From: Mycolicibacterium aichiense
GTDB lineage: Bacteria; Actinomycetota; Actinomycetes; Mycobacteriales; Mycobacteriaceae
DNA: 64,000 bases
Assembly: GCF_010726245.1 (NCBI RefSeq)
Contig: NZ_AP022561.1
Location: forward strand, 1,922,001-1,986,000
Reading direction: 5' to 3'
Positions 31,751 to 41,212 of the stretch are shown here, one piece after another. The position numbers were made by a program, and so were the translations under genes. The first letter of the stretch is position 1; every line of letters starts with the position of its first letter. Under the pieces are notes generated by a model. That model ran no database searches. It had not been told where the DNA came from and saw nothing but the letters and a program-made list of their open reading frames with translations.

Positions 31751-32665
31751 GTGGCGAACCGGATTCAGAGTCTGCTGGGCATTGCCTACCCCGTCGTGCA
31801 GGCTCCGATGACCTACATCGCGCGGGCGCCGTTGGCCGCGGCGGTGTCCGAGGCCGGGGGACTCGGCGTGATCGAAACGCTCACCCCGGAAGGTCGCGCC
31901 GACCTGCTTCGGGTGCGTGATCTGACCGACCGGCCGGTGGCCGCCAACCTGATGATCCAGGGCTGGAAACGGGACCCGTCGATCGTCGACGTGCTGGCCG
32001 ACGCGAACATCCGCCACGTGTTCACCTCGGCGGGCGACCCGGCGCTGTTCACCGCGCGGCTGCACGACGCAGGCATGACGGTGGTGCACGTGGTGGGATC
32101 GCTGCGGGCTGCGCTCAAAGCCGTGGATGCCGGCGTGGACGCGCTGGTGGTCGAGGGCGTCGAGGGCGGGGGATTCAAATCGGCGCTCGGCGCGTCCACC
32201 TTGGTGCTGTTGCCGCTGATCGCCGACCGGGTCGACCTGCCCCTGATCGCGGCGGGCGGGATCTGCGACGCCCGCTCGGCCGCCGCGGCGGTGGTACTGG
32301 GGGCCGAGGGTGTCCAGATGGGCACCCGCATGCTGGCCAGCCGCGAGGCCGCGGTGCACGCCAACTTCAAAGACGCCATCGTGGCCGCCGACGACTCGGG
32401 GACGATCCTGCTCGACCTTCCCGGGAATCCCACGATGCGGGTGCTGCACGTCGGTCTGGCCCGCCGGGTGTCGACCGAGGGTGCCTCAGCGCCGCTGATC
32501 AGGGGTGTCACCGAGCTCTACTTCGAGGGCGACATGGAGGCCAGCGTGGCCAACACCGGTCAGGTCTCGTCGCGCATCGGCGACGTGCTGCCGGTCGCTG
32601 ACATCGTCCGCGACACCTGGCTGGGCGCGCAGGGCATCCTCGCCGGGGCCGCCGCCCGGCTCTGA
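31751..32665 (+). CDS. Nitronate monooxygenase-family flavoprotein
   Basis: FMN-dependent TIM-barrel of the 2-nitropropane dioxygenase family, 304 residues from GTG 31751. It begins NRIQSLLGIAYPVVQAPMTYI, and has SEAGGLGVIE, VVEGVEGGGF, PLIAAGGICDARSAAAAVVLGAEGVQMGTRMLAS, all FMN-binding blocks. The actual substrate may be an alkyl nitronate or an enoyl compound. Convergent with the Rieske gene 1 nt away. Confidence 0.88.
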   Translation: MANRIQSLLGIAYPVVQAPMTYIARAPLAAAVSEAGGLGVIETLTPEGRADLLRVRDLTDRPVAANLMIQGWKRDPSIVDVLADANIRHVFTSAGDPALFTARLHDAGMTVVHVVGSLRAALKAVDAGVDALVVEGVEGGGFKSALGASTLVLLPLIADRVDLPLIAAGGICDARSAAAAVVLGAEGVQMGTRMLASREAAVHANFKDAIVAADDSGTILLDLPGNPTMRVLHVGLARRVSTEGASAPLIRGVTELYFEGDMEASVANTGQVSSRIGDVLPVADIVRDTWLGAQGILAGAAARL

Positions 32666-32666
32666 T

Positions 32667-33068
32667 TCAGCCGGCGACGACGTTGCCGCCGGCCACCTTC
32701 ACCGGGACCTGGGCCAGCGGAGTCACGGCGGGGCCGCGGAGCACGGCGCCGTCCAGGCCGAACCTGCTGCCGTGGCACGGACAATCGAGCGTTCCGTCGG
32801 TCACCGTGGACAGCTTGCAGCCGGCGTGCGTGCACCGGGCCACGAATCCCTCGAAGACGCCGGCGGTGGGCTGGGTGACGACGGTGTCGCCGATCACCTT
32901 GCCCGACCCCACCGGGATGTCGGTGGTCGCCGCCAGCACCTGACCCGGCGCGCTGGTCGTCGGCGGGGATACCAGCTCACCGGTATTGGAATTGCACGCG
33001 GCGATCGGAGCGACGGCGGCCCCGATCAGGACTGTTCGGCGCGGCAGCCCAGAGATGGACGCACTCAT
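32667..33068 (-). CDS. Exported Rieske 2Fe-2S protein
   Basis: A 133-residue Rieske protein. Twin Arg (RR at 10-11) with a lipobox-like IAAC (Cys25) suggests Tat export and lipid anchoring. Box 1 is C79-T-H81-A-G-C84 and box 2 C96-P-C98-H99-GS, giving cluster ligands C79, H81, C96, H99 and a C84-C98 disulfide. No membrane partner lies next to it, so it is a soluble-type surface electron carrier of unknown partner. Confidence 0.9.
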   Translation of the reverse strand: MSASISGLPRRTVLIGAAVAPIAACNSNTGELVSPPTTSAPGQVLAATTDIPVGSGKVIGDTVVTQPTAGVFEGFVARCTHAGCKLSTVTDGTLDCPCHGSRFGLDGAVLRGPAVTPLAQVPVKVAGGNVVAG

Positions 33069-33111
33069 CGGCCCAGGCTAGTCGAGGTCGAGCAGGTACC
33101 GTGGATAGGCC

Positions 33112-33687
33112 ATGACCGGAATCGAACACACCCCTGGGCTGCGGGTTTCCGACGCCGACCGCAACGGAACGCTGCGGCGGCTGCACAACGCCGTCGCGCT
33201 CGGGCTGATCGACATCGGCGAGTTCGAGGAGCGCTCCGCGCAGGTGTCGGCGGCGCGGATGCATTCCGATCTCGAGGTTCTGGTCGACGACCTGCCGGGG
33301 CCCGGTGCGATCGTCACCTCCGCGGCCGACCGGGTCGAGCTGCGAGGCTGGATGGGGTCGCTGAGGCGGCAGGGTGAGTGGACGGTGCCTACCCGGCTGG
33401 CGCTGGTGCGCCGCCTGGGTTCGGTCGACCTAGACCTGACCAATGCCCGGTTCGCCGGGCCGGTCGTGGTGATCGAGCTCGACATGGTGCGCGGGTCGTT
33501 GGATTTGCGGCTGCCCGAGGGCGCCAGCGCGTCCATCGACGACGTCACCGTCTATGCCGGCAGCGCCCGCGACCGTCGCAAGGACGCTCCGGCCGAAGGC
33601 ACCCCGCACGTCGTGCTCACCGGGCGGGTGGTCATGGGGTCGGTCAACGTTCGCGGCCCCAAGCGTCCGCTGCTGCGTCGCCACTAG
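33112..33687 (+). CDS. DUF1707 domain protein
   Basis: A 191-residue cytoplasmic protein. The N-terminus (LRVSDADRNGTLRRLHNAVALGLIDIGEFEERSAQVSAARMHSDLEVLVDDLP) is a DUF1707/SHOCT-like helical module; the C-terminal half is a beta-helix-like stretch (LGSVDLDLTNARF, RGSLDLRLPEGAS, GSVNVRGPKRP) as in LiaF-type proteins. Actinobacterial genomes have several; function is not known. 9 nt before map, probably co-transcribed. Confidence 0.8.
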   Translation: MTGIEHTPGLRVSDADRNGTLRRLHNAVALGLIDIGEFEERSAQVSAARMHSDLEVLVDDLPGPGAIVTSAADRVELRGWMGSLRRQGEWTVPTRLALVRRLGSVDLDLTNARFAGPVVVIELDMVRGSLDLRLPEGASASIDDVTVYAGSARDRRKDAPAEGTPHVVLTGRVVMGSVNVRGPKRPLLRRH

Positions 33688-33696
33688 GCTGACAAC

Positions 33697-34557
33697 ATGC
33701 CCGTACGTACCGCACTCCGGCCCGGAACCGTTGCACCGGAACTGCCTGTCCCGAAGGCGATCGAGCGACCGGAATACGTAGGTAAATCGACGGTCGCCGA
33801 AGGCAGCGAGCCGTGGGTCCAGACGCCCGAGGTGATCGAGAAGATGCGCATCGCCGGCCGGATCGCCGCGGGTGCACTGGCCGAGGCGGGTAAGGCCGTC
33901 GCACCGGGGGTTACCACCGATCAGCTCGACCGCATCGCCCACGAGTACATGATCGATCACGGCGCCTACCCCTCGACGTTGCACTACAAGGGATTTCCGA
34001 AGTCGTGCTGCACCTCGCTGAACGAGATCATCTGCCACGGCATCCCCGACTCGACCGTCGTCGAGGACGGCGACATCGTCAACATCGACGTGACGGCCTA
34101 CATCAACGGCGTCCACGGTGACACCAACGCCACCTTCTTGGCCGGCGAGGTCAGCGAGGAGCACCGTCTGCTGGTCGAACGCACGCACGAGGCGACGATG
34201 CGCGCGATCAAGGCCGTCAAGCCCGGGCGGGCCCTGTCGGTGGTCGGCCGGGTCATCGAGGCGTACGCAAATCGGTTCGGCTACAACGTCGTTCGCGACT
34301 TCACCGGTCACGGAATCGGCACGACCTTCCACAACGGACTGGTGGTGTTGCACTATGACCAGCCTGAGGTGGAGACCGTGCTGGAACCGGGGATGACGTT
34401 CACCATCGAACCGATGATCAACCTCGGGGCGCTGGACTACGAGATCTGGGACGACGGCTGGACGGTCGCCACCAAGGACCGCAAGTGGACCGCACAGTTC
34501 GAGCACACGCTGGTCGTCACCGAAGACGGCGCGGAAATTCTGACGCTGGCGCCTTAG
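33697..34557 (+). CDS. map: Methionine aminopeptidase type Ic, MapB-like
   Basis: Removes the N-terminal Met of new proteins. The 286-residue protein has an N-terminal 40-residue extension with proline motifs ([16 protein letters not shown]), as in M. tuberculosis MapB, and the metal-ligand motifs [20 protein letters not shown] (two Asp), GHGIGTTFH (His), [11 protein letters not shown] (Glu) and [11 protein letters not shown]. It starts 9 nt after the DUF1707 gene. Confidence 0.96.
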   Translation: MPVRTALRPGTVAPELPVPKAIERPEYVGKSTVAEGSEPWVQTPEVIEKMRIAGRIAAGALAEAGKAVAPGVTTDQLDRIAHEYMIDHGAYPSTLHYKGFPKSCCTSLNEIICHGIPDSTVVEDGDIVNIDVTAYINGVHGDTNATFLAGEVSEEHRLLVERTHEATMRAIKAVKPGRALSVVGRVIEAYANRFGYNVVRDFTGHGIGTTFHNGLVVLHYDQPEVETVLEPGMTFTIEPMINLGALDYEIWDDGWTVATKDRKWTAQFEHTLVVTEDGAEILTLAP

Positions 34558-34630
34558 TCGTGGCGAGTGTGCGTCCTCGTACGCGGTCCGCGGCGTGTTG
34601 CGTACGAAACCGCACGCTCGCGGGGAAAAA

Positions 34631-36142
34631 GTGAGCGGGGGCGCGCTGCTGATCGCCGGCACCACGTCGGACGCCGGCAAGTCGATGGTCGTCGCGGGAC
34701 TGTGCCGACTGTTGGTGCGCAAGGGAATTCGTGTGGCGCCGTTCAAGGCGCAGAATATGAGCAACAATTCGGTGGTCACCGTCGATGGCGGCGAGATCGG
34801 CCGGGCCCAGGGTATGCAGGCGCGGGCGGCAGGGCTGGCGCCGAGTACCCGGTTCAACCCGGTGTTGCTCAAACCCGGCAGCGACCGCACCTCGCAGTTG
34901 GTGGTCAGGGGCCACCCGGTCGGCACGGTCGGCGCGGCCGACTACATCCATCATCGCGACCGGCTCGCCGGGGTGGTCGCCGACGAACTGGCGTCGCTGC
35001 GCGCGGAATTCGATGTCGTGTTGTGCGAAGGTGCGGGATCCCCGGCCGAAATCAACCTGCGGGCAACCGATCTGGCCAACATGGGGTTGGCCCGGGCGGC
35101 CGATCTGCCGGTCGTTATCGTCGGCGACATCGACCGCGGTGGTCTGCTGGCTCACCTTTTCGGCACCGTCGCGGTGCTGTCACCGGAGGATCAGGCGTTG
35201 ATCGCGGGCTTCATCGTCAACAAGTTCCGCGGGGATCCGGCACTGCTGGCCCCCGGCCTCGACCAGCTCGCCGAGCTCACCGGCCGGCCCACCTACGGCA
35301 TCGTGCCCTACAGCGACGAGCTGTGGCTCGACGCCGAGGATTCGGTGTCGGTGGTGGCGGGCCATGTGGTCGGTGTTCCGGCTCCGCCGCGCGGCGAGCA
35401 GCGGCTACGCGTCGCGGCAATCCGGCTACCGCGCATCTCCAATTCCACCGATGTCGAAGCGCTGGCCTGCGAACCGGGTGTTGTGGTCCGCTGGGTCGGC
35501 GAGCCGGCCGAGCTGGCCGACGCCGACGTCGTCATCATCCCCGGCAGCAAGGCCACGGTCGCTGACCTCGGCTGGTTGCGGGAGCGGGGCCTGGCCGATG
35601 CGGTCACCGCGCACGCGCAGACCGGTCGCCCGGTGCTGGGCATCTGCGGCGGGTTTCAGATGCTGGCGCGGCGCATCGGTGACACCGTCGAAACCCGCAC
35701 CGGTGATGTCGACGGGTTGGGCCTGCTGGATGCCGAGATCGACTTCGCGCCCGCGAAGGTGCTGCGGCACTGGCAGAGTCCGTTGAGTGGCTACGAAATC
35801 CACCACGGCCGGGTATCCCGCTGCGGCGAGGACAGCTGGTTCGACGCCGACGGCGATGTCCAGGGTTACGTGCGAGGCGCGGTGTTCGGCACCCACTGGC
35901 ACGGCTTGCTGGACAACGACGAGTTCCGGCGCGGCTGGCTCACCGCCGCAGCGGCGGCCGCGGGCCGGACCGGTTTCGAGGTCGCGACCGATGTCAGCGT
36001 GCCGGCGCGCCGCGATGCCCAGCTCGATCTGATGGCCGATCTGCTGGTCGCCCACCTCGACATCGATACGCTGTTGTCGCTGATCAGCGGCGGTGCGCCG
36101 GTGCGTCCAACGGTGAGCACCCAATTGCATCGCCTACCCTGA
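34631..36142 (+). CDS. cobQ: Cobyric acid synthase
   Basis: Amidates four side-chain carboxylates of the corrin ring in cobalamin synthesis. The protein has a P-loop-like NTPase domain ([44 protein letters not shown]) and a class I glutamine amidotransferase domain ([13 protein letters not shown] with the catalytic Cys, FGTHWHG). I prefer GTG 34631 (about 503 aa), matching the family N-terminus; GTG 34595 would add 12 residues. A lipoprotein gene follows after 5 nt. Confidence 0.94.
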   Translation: MSGGALLIAGTTSDAGKSMVVAGLCRLLVRKGIRVAPFKAQNMSNNSVVTVDGGEIGRAQGMQARAAGLAPSTRFNPVLLKPGSDRTSQLVVRGHPVGTVGAADYIHHRDRLAGVVADELASLRAEFDVVLCEGAGSPAEINLRATDLANMGLARAADLPVVIVGDIDRGGLLAHLFGTVAVLSPEDQALIAGFIVNKFRGDPALLAPGLDQLAELTGRPTYGIVPYSDELWLDAEDSVSVVAGHVVGVPAPPRGEQRLRVAAIRLPRISNSTDVEALACEPGVVVRWVGEPAELADADVVIIPGSKATVADLGWLRERGLADAVTAHAQTGRPVLGICGGFQMLARRIGDTVETRTGDVDGLGLLDAEIDFAPAKVLRHWQSPLSGYEIHHGRVSRCGEDSWFDADGDVQGYVRGAVFGTHWHGLLDNDEFRRGWLTAAAAAAGRTGFEVATDVSVPARRDAQLDLMADLLVAHLDIDTLLSLISGGAPVRPTVSTQLHRLP

Positions 36143-36147
36143 AACTC

Positions 36148-36819
36148 ATGTCGGGTCGGGCAGTTCTGGTCACCGCGTCGGCGGTCGCGGTCGCGGTCGT
36201 CGCCGGTTGCGGATCGACGGTGTCGGGCACCGCGACGTGGCCAGGCGCCACGCTGGAAAAGGCCACGCTTGCGCCCGCCGATTTCCCGCCCGGCGTGCAG
36301 TACGACCGCATCGTCGAGCAGCTCGGTCAACCTGACAACACCGGTAGTCCGCCGTCGATGCGCTCGCGACCGGACGGTTGCGCGAACGCCCTGACCAATG
36401 TGATCGCCGATTCGGCTGAGCGCGGGCCGGGAAGCGCGGCCAAATACGCGGCCACCTACGACGGCGCGCGCATCGTGATGACGGTGTTGTCGTGGCCCCT
36501 GGATCTGGACAAGCTCGAGGCGGCGGCGGGCCGCTGCGCCCAGTTCGAAGCCTACTTCGACGCCAGGAGCAAGGGCATCCCGATCACCACGACCGAACTT
36601 CCCGGCTTGAGTGATGATGCACTGGCGTATCAGCAAACGATGCAGCTGATGGGTTCGGCCAGTAGTGTTTACATGGCGTTCCAGAATGTGGGCCGGTATG
36701 GAGTTTTCGGAATCGCTTTTCCCACACCTGATCCCAGTATCGATGCCAAAGCGTCTCTGCCGCAGACATTCCTGGACGTGTTTGCCAAACAAGCTGTGAA
36801 GATCCGTAACGCGATCTGA
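36148..36819 (+). CDS. Predicted lipoprotein, unknown function
   Basis: A 223-residue exported lipoprotein: signal peptide and lipobox VVAGC (Cys about 22), then GSTVSGTATWPG, a stretch common to mycobacterial lipoproteins of the LpqN/sensor-like kind. Two more Cys (DGCANAL and GRCAQFE) probably pair. It begins 5 nt after cobQ, though a functional link is not evident. Confidence 0.75.
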   Translation: MSGRAVLVTASAVAVAVVAGCGSTVSGTATWPGATLEKATLAPADFPPGVQYDRIVEQLGQPDNTGSPPSMRSRPDGCANALTNVIADSAERGPGSAAKYAATYDGARIVMTVLSWPLDLDKLEAAAGRCAQFEAYFDARSKGIPITTTELPGLSDDALAYQQTMQLMGSASSVYMAFQNVGRYGVFGIAFPTPDPSIDAKASLPQTFLDVFAKQAVKIRNAI

Positions 36820-36880
36820 GGAGATGAGGAACCCTGCGGAAACTGCCTCGGGTACGCCACTTTCGCAGTAACGTGGCGAA

Positions 36881-37444
36881 ATGCCTTCGACGATGGTGAC
36901 TGTCGACGGGTTCCCCGTCCCGGTCAGCGTGACCGGACCGGAGAAGGGCCCCTATGTCGTCCTGCTGGGCGCGGCCCAGCATGCTCCGGCCGCCTATGAC
37001 GGGGTCTGCCAACGCTTGCACACGGCGTCGGTTCGCACGGTCGTCATCGGCGCCGACCCTCGGCTACATCCCAAAGCGGTCATCGGCATCCTCGACGCTC
37101 TCGACGTCCGGTGGGGAATCCTGGTGGGGGACCGCGCGGGCGCCGAACTCGCGTGGGAACTGGCGGCCACCCGGCTGGACCGGTTCACCGGCCTCGTCGT
37201 GATCGATCGGGGACACCCGCGCGTCCCCGACCAGAACGGCGTGGTCCGCGACGAGGATTGCCCGCCGGTGGAGATAAATACCACCGCGCTGGTCAGCACC
37301 CCCGCCGCCCGGGCCCTGGCCAGGGCCAGTCAGCGCTACGTGTACAGCGACTACCGGGTGGTGGAGTTCACCGGCAGGCGCAATGCCGCCGAGTCCACCG
37401 CGCAGTTGGCCGCGGAGATCGTCTTGCGCACCAGCACCTGGTGA
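36881..37444 (+). CDS. Alpha/beta-hydrolase-like protein lacking the nucleophile
   Basis: A 187-residue protein with the alpha/beta-hydrolase pattern: the first strands (VTVDGFPVPVSVTGPEKGPYVVLLGAAQHAPAAYDGVCQRL) and the place of the nucleophile elbow (WGILVGDRAGAELAWELA). There the canonical G-x-S-x-G reads G-D-R-A-G, with Arg for the Ser, and no C-terminal catalytic His is evident. It is also short for the family (cap and last strands missing). Probably a non-catalytic homologue. Convergent with ngg, 2 nt away. Confidence 0.65.
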   Translation: MPSTMVTVDGFPVPVSVTGPEKGPYVVLLGAAQHAPAAYDGVCQRLHTASVRTVVIGADPRLHPKAVIGILDALDVRWGILVGDRAGAELAWELAATRLDRFTGLVVIDRGHPRVPDQNGVVRDEDCPPVEINTTALVSTPAARALARASQRYVYSDYRVVEFTGRRNAAESTAQLAAEIVLRTSTW

Positions 37445-37446
37445 AT

Positions 37447-39216
37447 CTAGCGAAGCGGTGCGTCCGTCGCCTCGCTGGGAGTCCACGCCTGCGGTAGGCC
37501 CGGTTGTCCGGGGAACAAGAAGTCGACGAAAGCCTGTGCGGTGGGCTGTGGCTGGTGATTGGCCAGTCCGGGCCGTTCATTGGCTTCGATGAACACATAC
37601 TCGTCGCGGGTCACGTCGGGCACCAGGAGATCGATGCCGGTGACCGGGATACCGATGGCATCGGCCGCCACCACCGCGACCCGGCACAACTCGGGATGCA
37701 CGATGGCCGTCACGTCGTGAATGGTGCCGCCCTGGTGCAGGTTTGCGGTTTTGCGCACGCGCAGTCGCTCGGTTTCGGGAAGGACGTCGTCGAACGACCA
37801 ACCGGCTTCGGCGACAGTCGCTTCGGTGACCTCGTCGAGCGGGATGCGGGATTCGCCACCGGTGGCCGCGGCGCGGCGTCGGCTCTGGGTCTCGATGAGC
37901 TCGCGGACGGTGTGTTTGCCGGTGCCGACGATCTCGGCCGGTTTGCGCAGTGCGGCCGCGACGACCTTGCCGTCGATGACCACCAGGCGAAGATCGTCAC
38001 CGCCGGCGCGCTGTTCGATCAGCACTTCGGGGTGCTGTTCACGGGCGCGGGCCAGGGCGGCGTCCAGCGCCTCGGGGCTGTCGATGCCAACGGTGATGCC
38101 CTTGCCCTGCTCGCCGCGGGTCGGTTTGACGACGACGTCGCCGACCTCGGCCAGGAAGGCGTGGTCGTCGCCGTCGAAGGTGGCCAGGCGGCCCCGCGGC
38201 ACGACGATGCCGGCTTCGGACACGATGCGACGGGTCAGTCGTTTGTCATCGCAGCGGCTCATCGCGACAGCGGAGGTGTATTCACTCAACGACTCTCGCG
38301 TCACCACGCTGCGCCCGCCGAAGGACAACCTCATCTCACCGGTCTCGGCGTCGAGGACCTCGATGCGGATTCCGCGCCGCATGGCCTCGTCGGCGATGAT
38401 GCGCGCGTAGGGGTTCAGATCGTCGACAGTTTCAGACGCCGGGGTGAACAGCGGCTCGTTGATCGCGTTCTTGCGCTTGACGGCCAGCACCGGGACGCGC
38501 TGGAAACCGAGCTTCTCGTACAGCGCGATCGCCGCGGCGTTGTCGTAGGCCACCGAGAGGTCCAGGTAGGCGCGGCCGCGGTCGCGGAAGACCGCGGCCA
38601 GTGTGCGGGTCAGCGATGCGCCGATACCGGGCAGGCTGGCGGTCGGGTCGACGGCCAGTGACCACAGGCTGGACCCGTCCTCGGGATCGTTGAACAGCCG
38701 CTTGTGGTCGACGCCGGTGACCGTGCCGACCACCGACCCGTCGTCATCGCGCACCGCGACCAGATACTCCACGGCGTCGCAGTGCAGGTGGTTGTTCCAG
38801 ATCAGTTCGGTGGGCGCCGGGACCATGCCGCAGCGCACGTACACCCGGTTCATCTCGTCGGCTTCGGCCTGATCGCGCAGCGGGCGCACGGTGAACCCGG
38901 CCGGCGTTGGCACGTCGGGGTCGTCGGGGTGCAGCCGCCAGCGGTAGGTGTGGCTGGGGTCGATGAACAGCTCGGCCGGCGACTTGGCCACCAGCACATG
39001 CGATTCGCGGGCGTAGATGCAGATGTCGCGCCGGCCCTGCTCCTCCTGCTGCAGCACCGCGGCCAGCTTGTCGGGGCTTTCGAAGGTCTGCCCGAAAATC
39101 AATCGGCCCCAACCTAATTCGAGCACCACATCGTCCGACATCTCGCGGACCAGTTCTTCGGGCGAGGCCTCGTGCAGGCTCATCGTGATGGCCTCGGTGT
39201 GCGACGAGGAGCTCAT
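37447..39216 (-). CDS. ngg: N-acetylglutaminylglutamine synthetase (GNAT plus ATP-grasp)
   Basis: Builds the osmolyte precursor N-acetylglutaminylglutamine from Gln and acetyl-CoA. The 589-residue protein fuses a GNAT acetyltransferase (about 85-240, VGTVTGVDHKR, GIGASLTRTLAAVF) with a C-terminal ATP-grasp ligase (about 300-570, VVKPTRGEQGKGITVG, IEQRAGGDDLRLVVIDGKVVA, GIDLLVPD...YVFIEANERPGLANH). From ATG 39216 it overlaps asnO by 4 nt (ATGA), so it is co-translated with it. This is the TIGR 'trio' GNAT family as I recall. Confidence 0.88.
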   Translation of the reverse strand: MSSSSHTEAITMSLHEASPEELVREMSDDVVLELGWGRLIFGQTFESPDKLAAVLQQEEQGRRDICIYARESHVLVAKSPAELFIDPSHTYRWRLHPDDPDVPTPAGFTVRPLRDQAEADEMNRVYVRCGMVPAPTELIWNNHLHCDAVEYLVAVRDDDGSVVGTVTGVDHKRLFNDPEDGSSLWSLAVDPTASLPGIGASLTRTLAAVFRDRGRAYLDLSVAYDNAAAIALYEKLGFQRVPVLAVKRKNAINEPLFTPASETVDDLNPYARIIADEAMRRGIRIEVLDAETGEMRLSFGGRSVVTRESLSEYTSAVAMSRCDDKRLTRRIVSEAGIVVPRGRLATFDGDDHAFLAEVGDVVVKPTRGEQGKGITVGIDSPEALDAALARAREQHPEVLIEQRAGGDDLRLVVIDGKVVAAALRKPAEIVGTGKHTVRELIETQSRRRAAATGGESRIPLDEVTEATVAEAGWSFDDVLPETERLRVRKTANLHQGGTIHDVTAIVHPELCRVAVVAADAIGIPVTGIDLLVPDVTRDEYVFIEANERPGLANHQPQPTAQAFVDFLFPGQPGLPQAWTPSEATDAPLR

Positions 39217-41021
39217 GCCGCCGGCCCCGTGATGCCGTGCTGCTGCAGCCATAGCTCAAGGAGTCCGATCTGCCAGAGTTCGTTGCCGCGCAGCGGGGTC
39301 AGGCGGCCGTTGGGATCGGCCAGCAACCGTTCGACCGCCTCTGGCCGGAACAGGCCGCGTTCCTTGGCCGCCGGCGCGTACAACGCGTCACGGACCATTT
39401 CCAGGTACGGACCTTCCAGGTGGGTCAGCGCGGGCACCGGGAAGTAACCCTTCGGCCTGTCGATCACCTCTGCCGGAATCACTTGCCGGGCAGCCTCTTT
39501 CAAGACACCCTTACCGCCGTGGGCGGTCTTGAGCTCGGGCGGGCAGGTCGCCGCCAGCTCTACCAGATCGTGGTCGAGGAAGGGCACCCGTCCCTCCAGC
39601 CCCCATGCCATCGTCATGTTGTCGACACGCTTGACCGGATCGTCGACCAGCATCACGGTGGTGTCGAGCCGCAATGCCCGATCCACGCCCGTCTGAGCGC
39701 CGGGTTGGGCGAAGTGCTCGGCGACGAATGACAGGCTGGGATCCTCACGGCCGCTGAGCCGGTCGTCAGCGAGTAGTGCTGCGACGCCGTCATGGTCTCG
39801 GTCGAAGAACGCACCGCGGTAGCGCGCGACGGAACCGTCGACGCTGGCCGCGTCCGGCTCGGCCATCGGGGGATACCAGTGGTAGCCGGCGAACACCTCG
39901 TCCGCGCCCTGGCCGGACTGGACGACCTTGACGTGCTTGGCGACCTCCTGGCTCAGCAGGTAGAACGCCACGCAGTCGTGGGAGACCATCGGCTCGCTCA
40001 TCGCGCCGATCGCGCCCTGCAGCGCGGGCAGCATCCGGGCGGTGTCGATGCGGATCTGGTGGTGGTCGGTGCCGAACCGCTCGGCCACGATGTCGGAGTA
40101 GACGAATTCGTCACCCTTGACGCCGCCGACCGATTCGAAGCCGATGGAGAAGGTCGACAGTCCCTGCTGGCCGGCCTCGGCGAGCAGGCCGACTATCAAG
40201 CTGGAGTCCACCCCGCCCGAGAGCAGGCAGCCGACCGGCACGTCGGCGACCAGGCGGCGCTTGACGGCGGCACGCAGCGAGTCGAGAACCGCGTCCTCCC
40301 AGTCGCGTTCGCTCCAGTCGGACCGGTCCGCGCGACGGCTGAAATCCGGCGCCCAGTAGGTGATCTCACGTCGCTTGCCGTCAGGCTCGATGGCCAGCAG
40401 GGTGCCGGGGGAGAGCTTGCGGACACCGCACAGGATGGTGCGTGGGGCCGGGACCACCGAATGGAACGTCAAGTAGTGGTGCAGCGCGATCGGGTCGATG
40501 CGGGTGTCGACACCACCGCCGGCCAGCAGGGCGGGCAGTGACGACGCGAACCGGATGCGGTGGGAATCCTCGCTGATGTACAGCGGTTTGATGCCCAACC
40601 GGTCGCGACCGAGCAGGACTCGTCCGCTGTCACGCTCGGTGATCGCGAAGGCGAACATCCCGTAGAGCCGGTCGACGAACCGGTCACCCCAGTGGTGGTA
40701 GGCCTTGAGCAACACCTCGGTGTCGCTGTGGGAGAAGAACCGGTAACCGTGTCCGGCGAGCTCGTCGCGCAGGGCTTCGTAGTTGTAGATGCAGCCGTTC
40801 CAGGCGATGGTCAGTCCGAGCTCGGCATCGACCATCGGCTGGGCGCCCGCTGGGGTCAGATCGATAATCTTCAGCCTGCGGTGGCCGAGCGCCACCCGGC
40901 CCTGCGACCACACCCCTGACCCATCCGGCCCGCGAGGCTCCATTGTCTCCGCCATCGCAGCCACCGCGGCCACATCGGGGGCCTGATTGTCGAGACGGAC
41001 TTCACCCGCCGCTCCACACAT
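39213..41021 (-). CDS. asnO: N-acetylglutaminylglutamine amidotransferase (AsnB-like)
   Basis: Amidates N-acetylglutaminylglutamine to the final amide (NAGGN). The 602-residue protein begins MCGAAGE, giving the N-terminal nucleophile Cys2 of a class II glutaminase (EPRGPDGSGVW, AWNGCIYNYEALRDEL), followed by a synthetase domain with the PP-loop VGCLLSGGVDSSLIVGLL. First gene of the asnO-ngg operon. Plain asparagine synthetase is less likely because of the overlapping ngg. Confidence 0.88.
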   Translation of the reverse strand: MCGAAGEVRLDNQAPDVAAVAAMAETMEPRGPDGSGVWSQGRVALGHRRLKIIDLTPAGAQPMVDAELGLTIAWNGCIYNYEALRDELAGHGYRFFSHSDTEVLLKAYHHWGDRFVDRLYGMFAFAITERDSGRVLLGRDRLGIKPLYISEDSHRIRFASSLPALLAGGGVDTRIDPIALHHYLTFHSVVPAPRTILCGVRKLSPGTLLAIEPDGKRREITYWAPDFSRRADRSDWSERDWEDAVLDSLRAAVKRRLVADVPVGCLLSGGVDSSLIVGLLAEAGQQGLSTFSIGFESVGGVKGDEFVYSDIVAERFGTDHHQIRIDTARMLPALQGAIGAMSEPMVSHDCVAFYLLSQEVAKHVKVVQSGQGADEVFAGYHWYPPMAEPDAASVDGSVARYRGAFFDRDHDGVAALLADDRLSGREDPSLSFVAEHFAQPGAQTGVDRALRLDTTVMLVDDPVKRVDNMTMAWGLEGRVPFLDHDLVELAATCPPELKTAHGGKGVLKEAARQVIPAEVIDRPKGYFPVPALTHLEGPYLEMVRDALYAPAAKERGLFRPEAVERLLADPNGRLTPLRGNELWQIGLLELWLQQHGITGPAA

Positions 41022-41135
41022 CGTTCCCGACCAATCCCGTCTGTTTCGCTACCTTCGGCTTTCCTATTTACCCGCGACGAACGAGTCTTAACCCGGACCG
41101 AGACGGTGCTCACACAAGACGGGGCTTCACACAAA

Positions 41136-41190
41136 CCGCGCCCCTCGGCCGTGGGGCACGAGGGGCGCGGGGCCCGCCTCGCGGCGGGCC
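41136..41190 (-). terminator. Two GC-rich hairpins after the permease gene
   Basis: Stem CCGCGCCCCTC (41136-41146) with GAGGGGCGCGG (41160-41170), then GGCCCGC (41171-41177) with GCGGGCC (41184-41190). They lie 23 nt past the permease stop, between it and the asnO promoter. There is no T-run, so termination strength is uncertain. Confidence 0.55.
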
Positions 41191-41212
41191 TGGGGTGTGG
41201 TCTCCTCCTGTT

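Noticed and set aside
39213..41021. Ordinary asparagine synthetase B
   Set aside because: The 4-nt overlap with the GNAT-ATP-grasp gene points to the NAGGN pathway instead.
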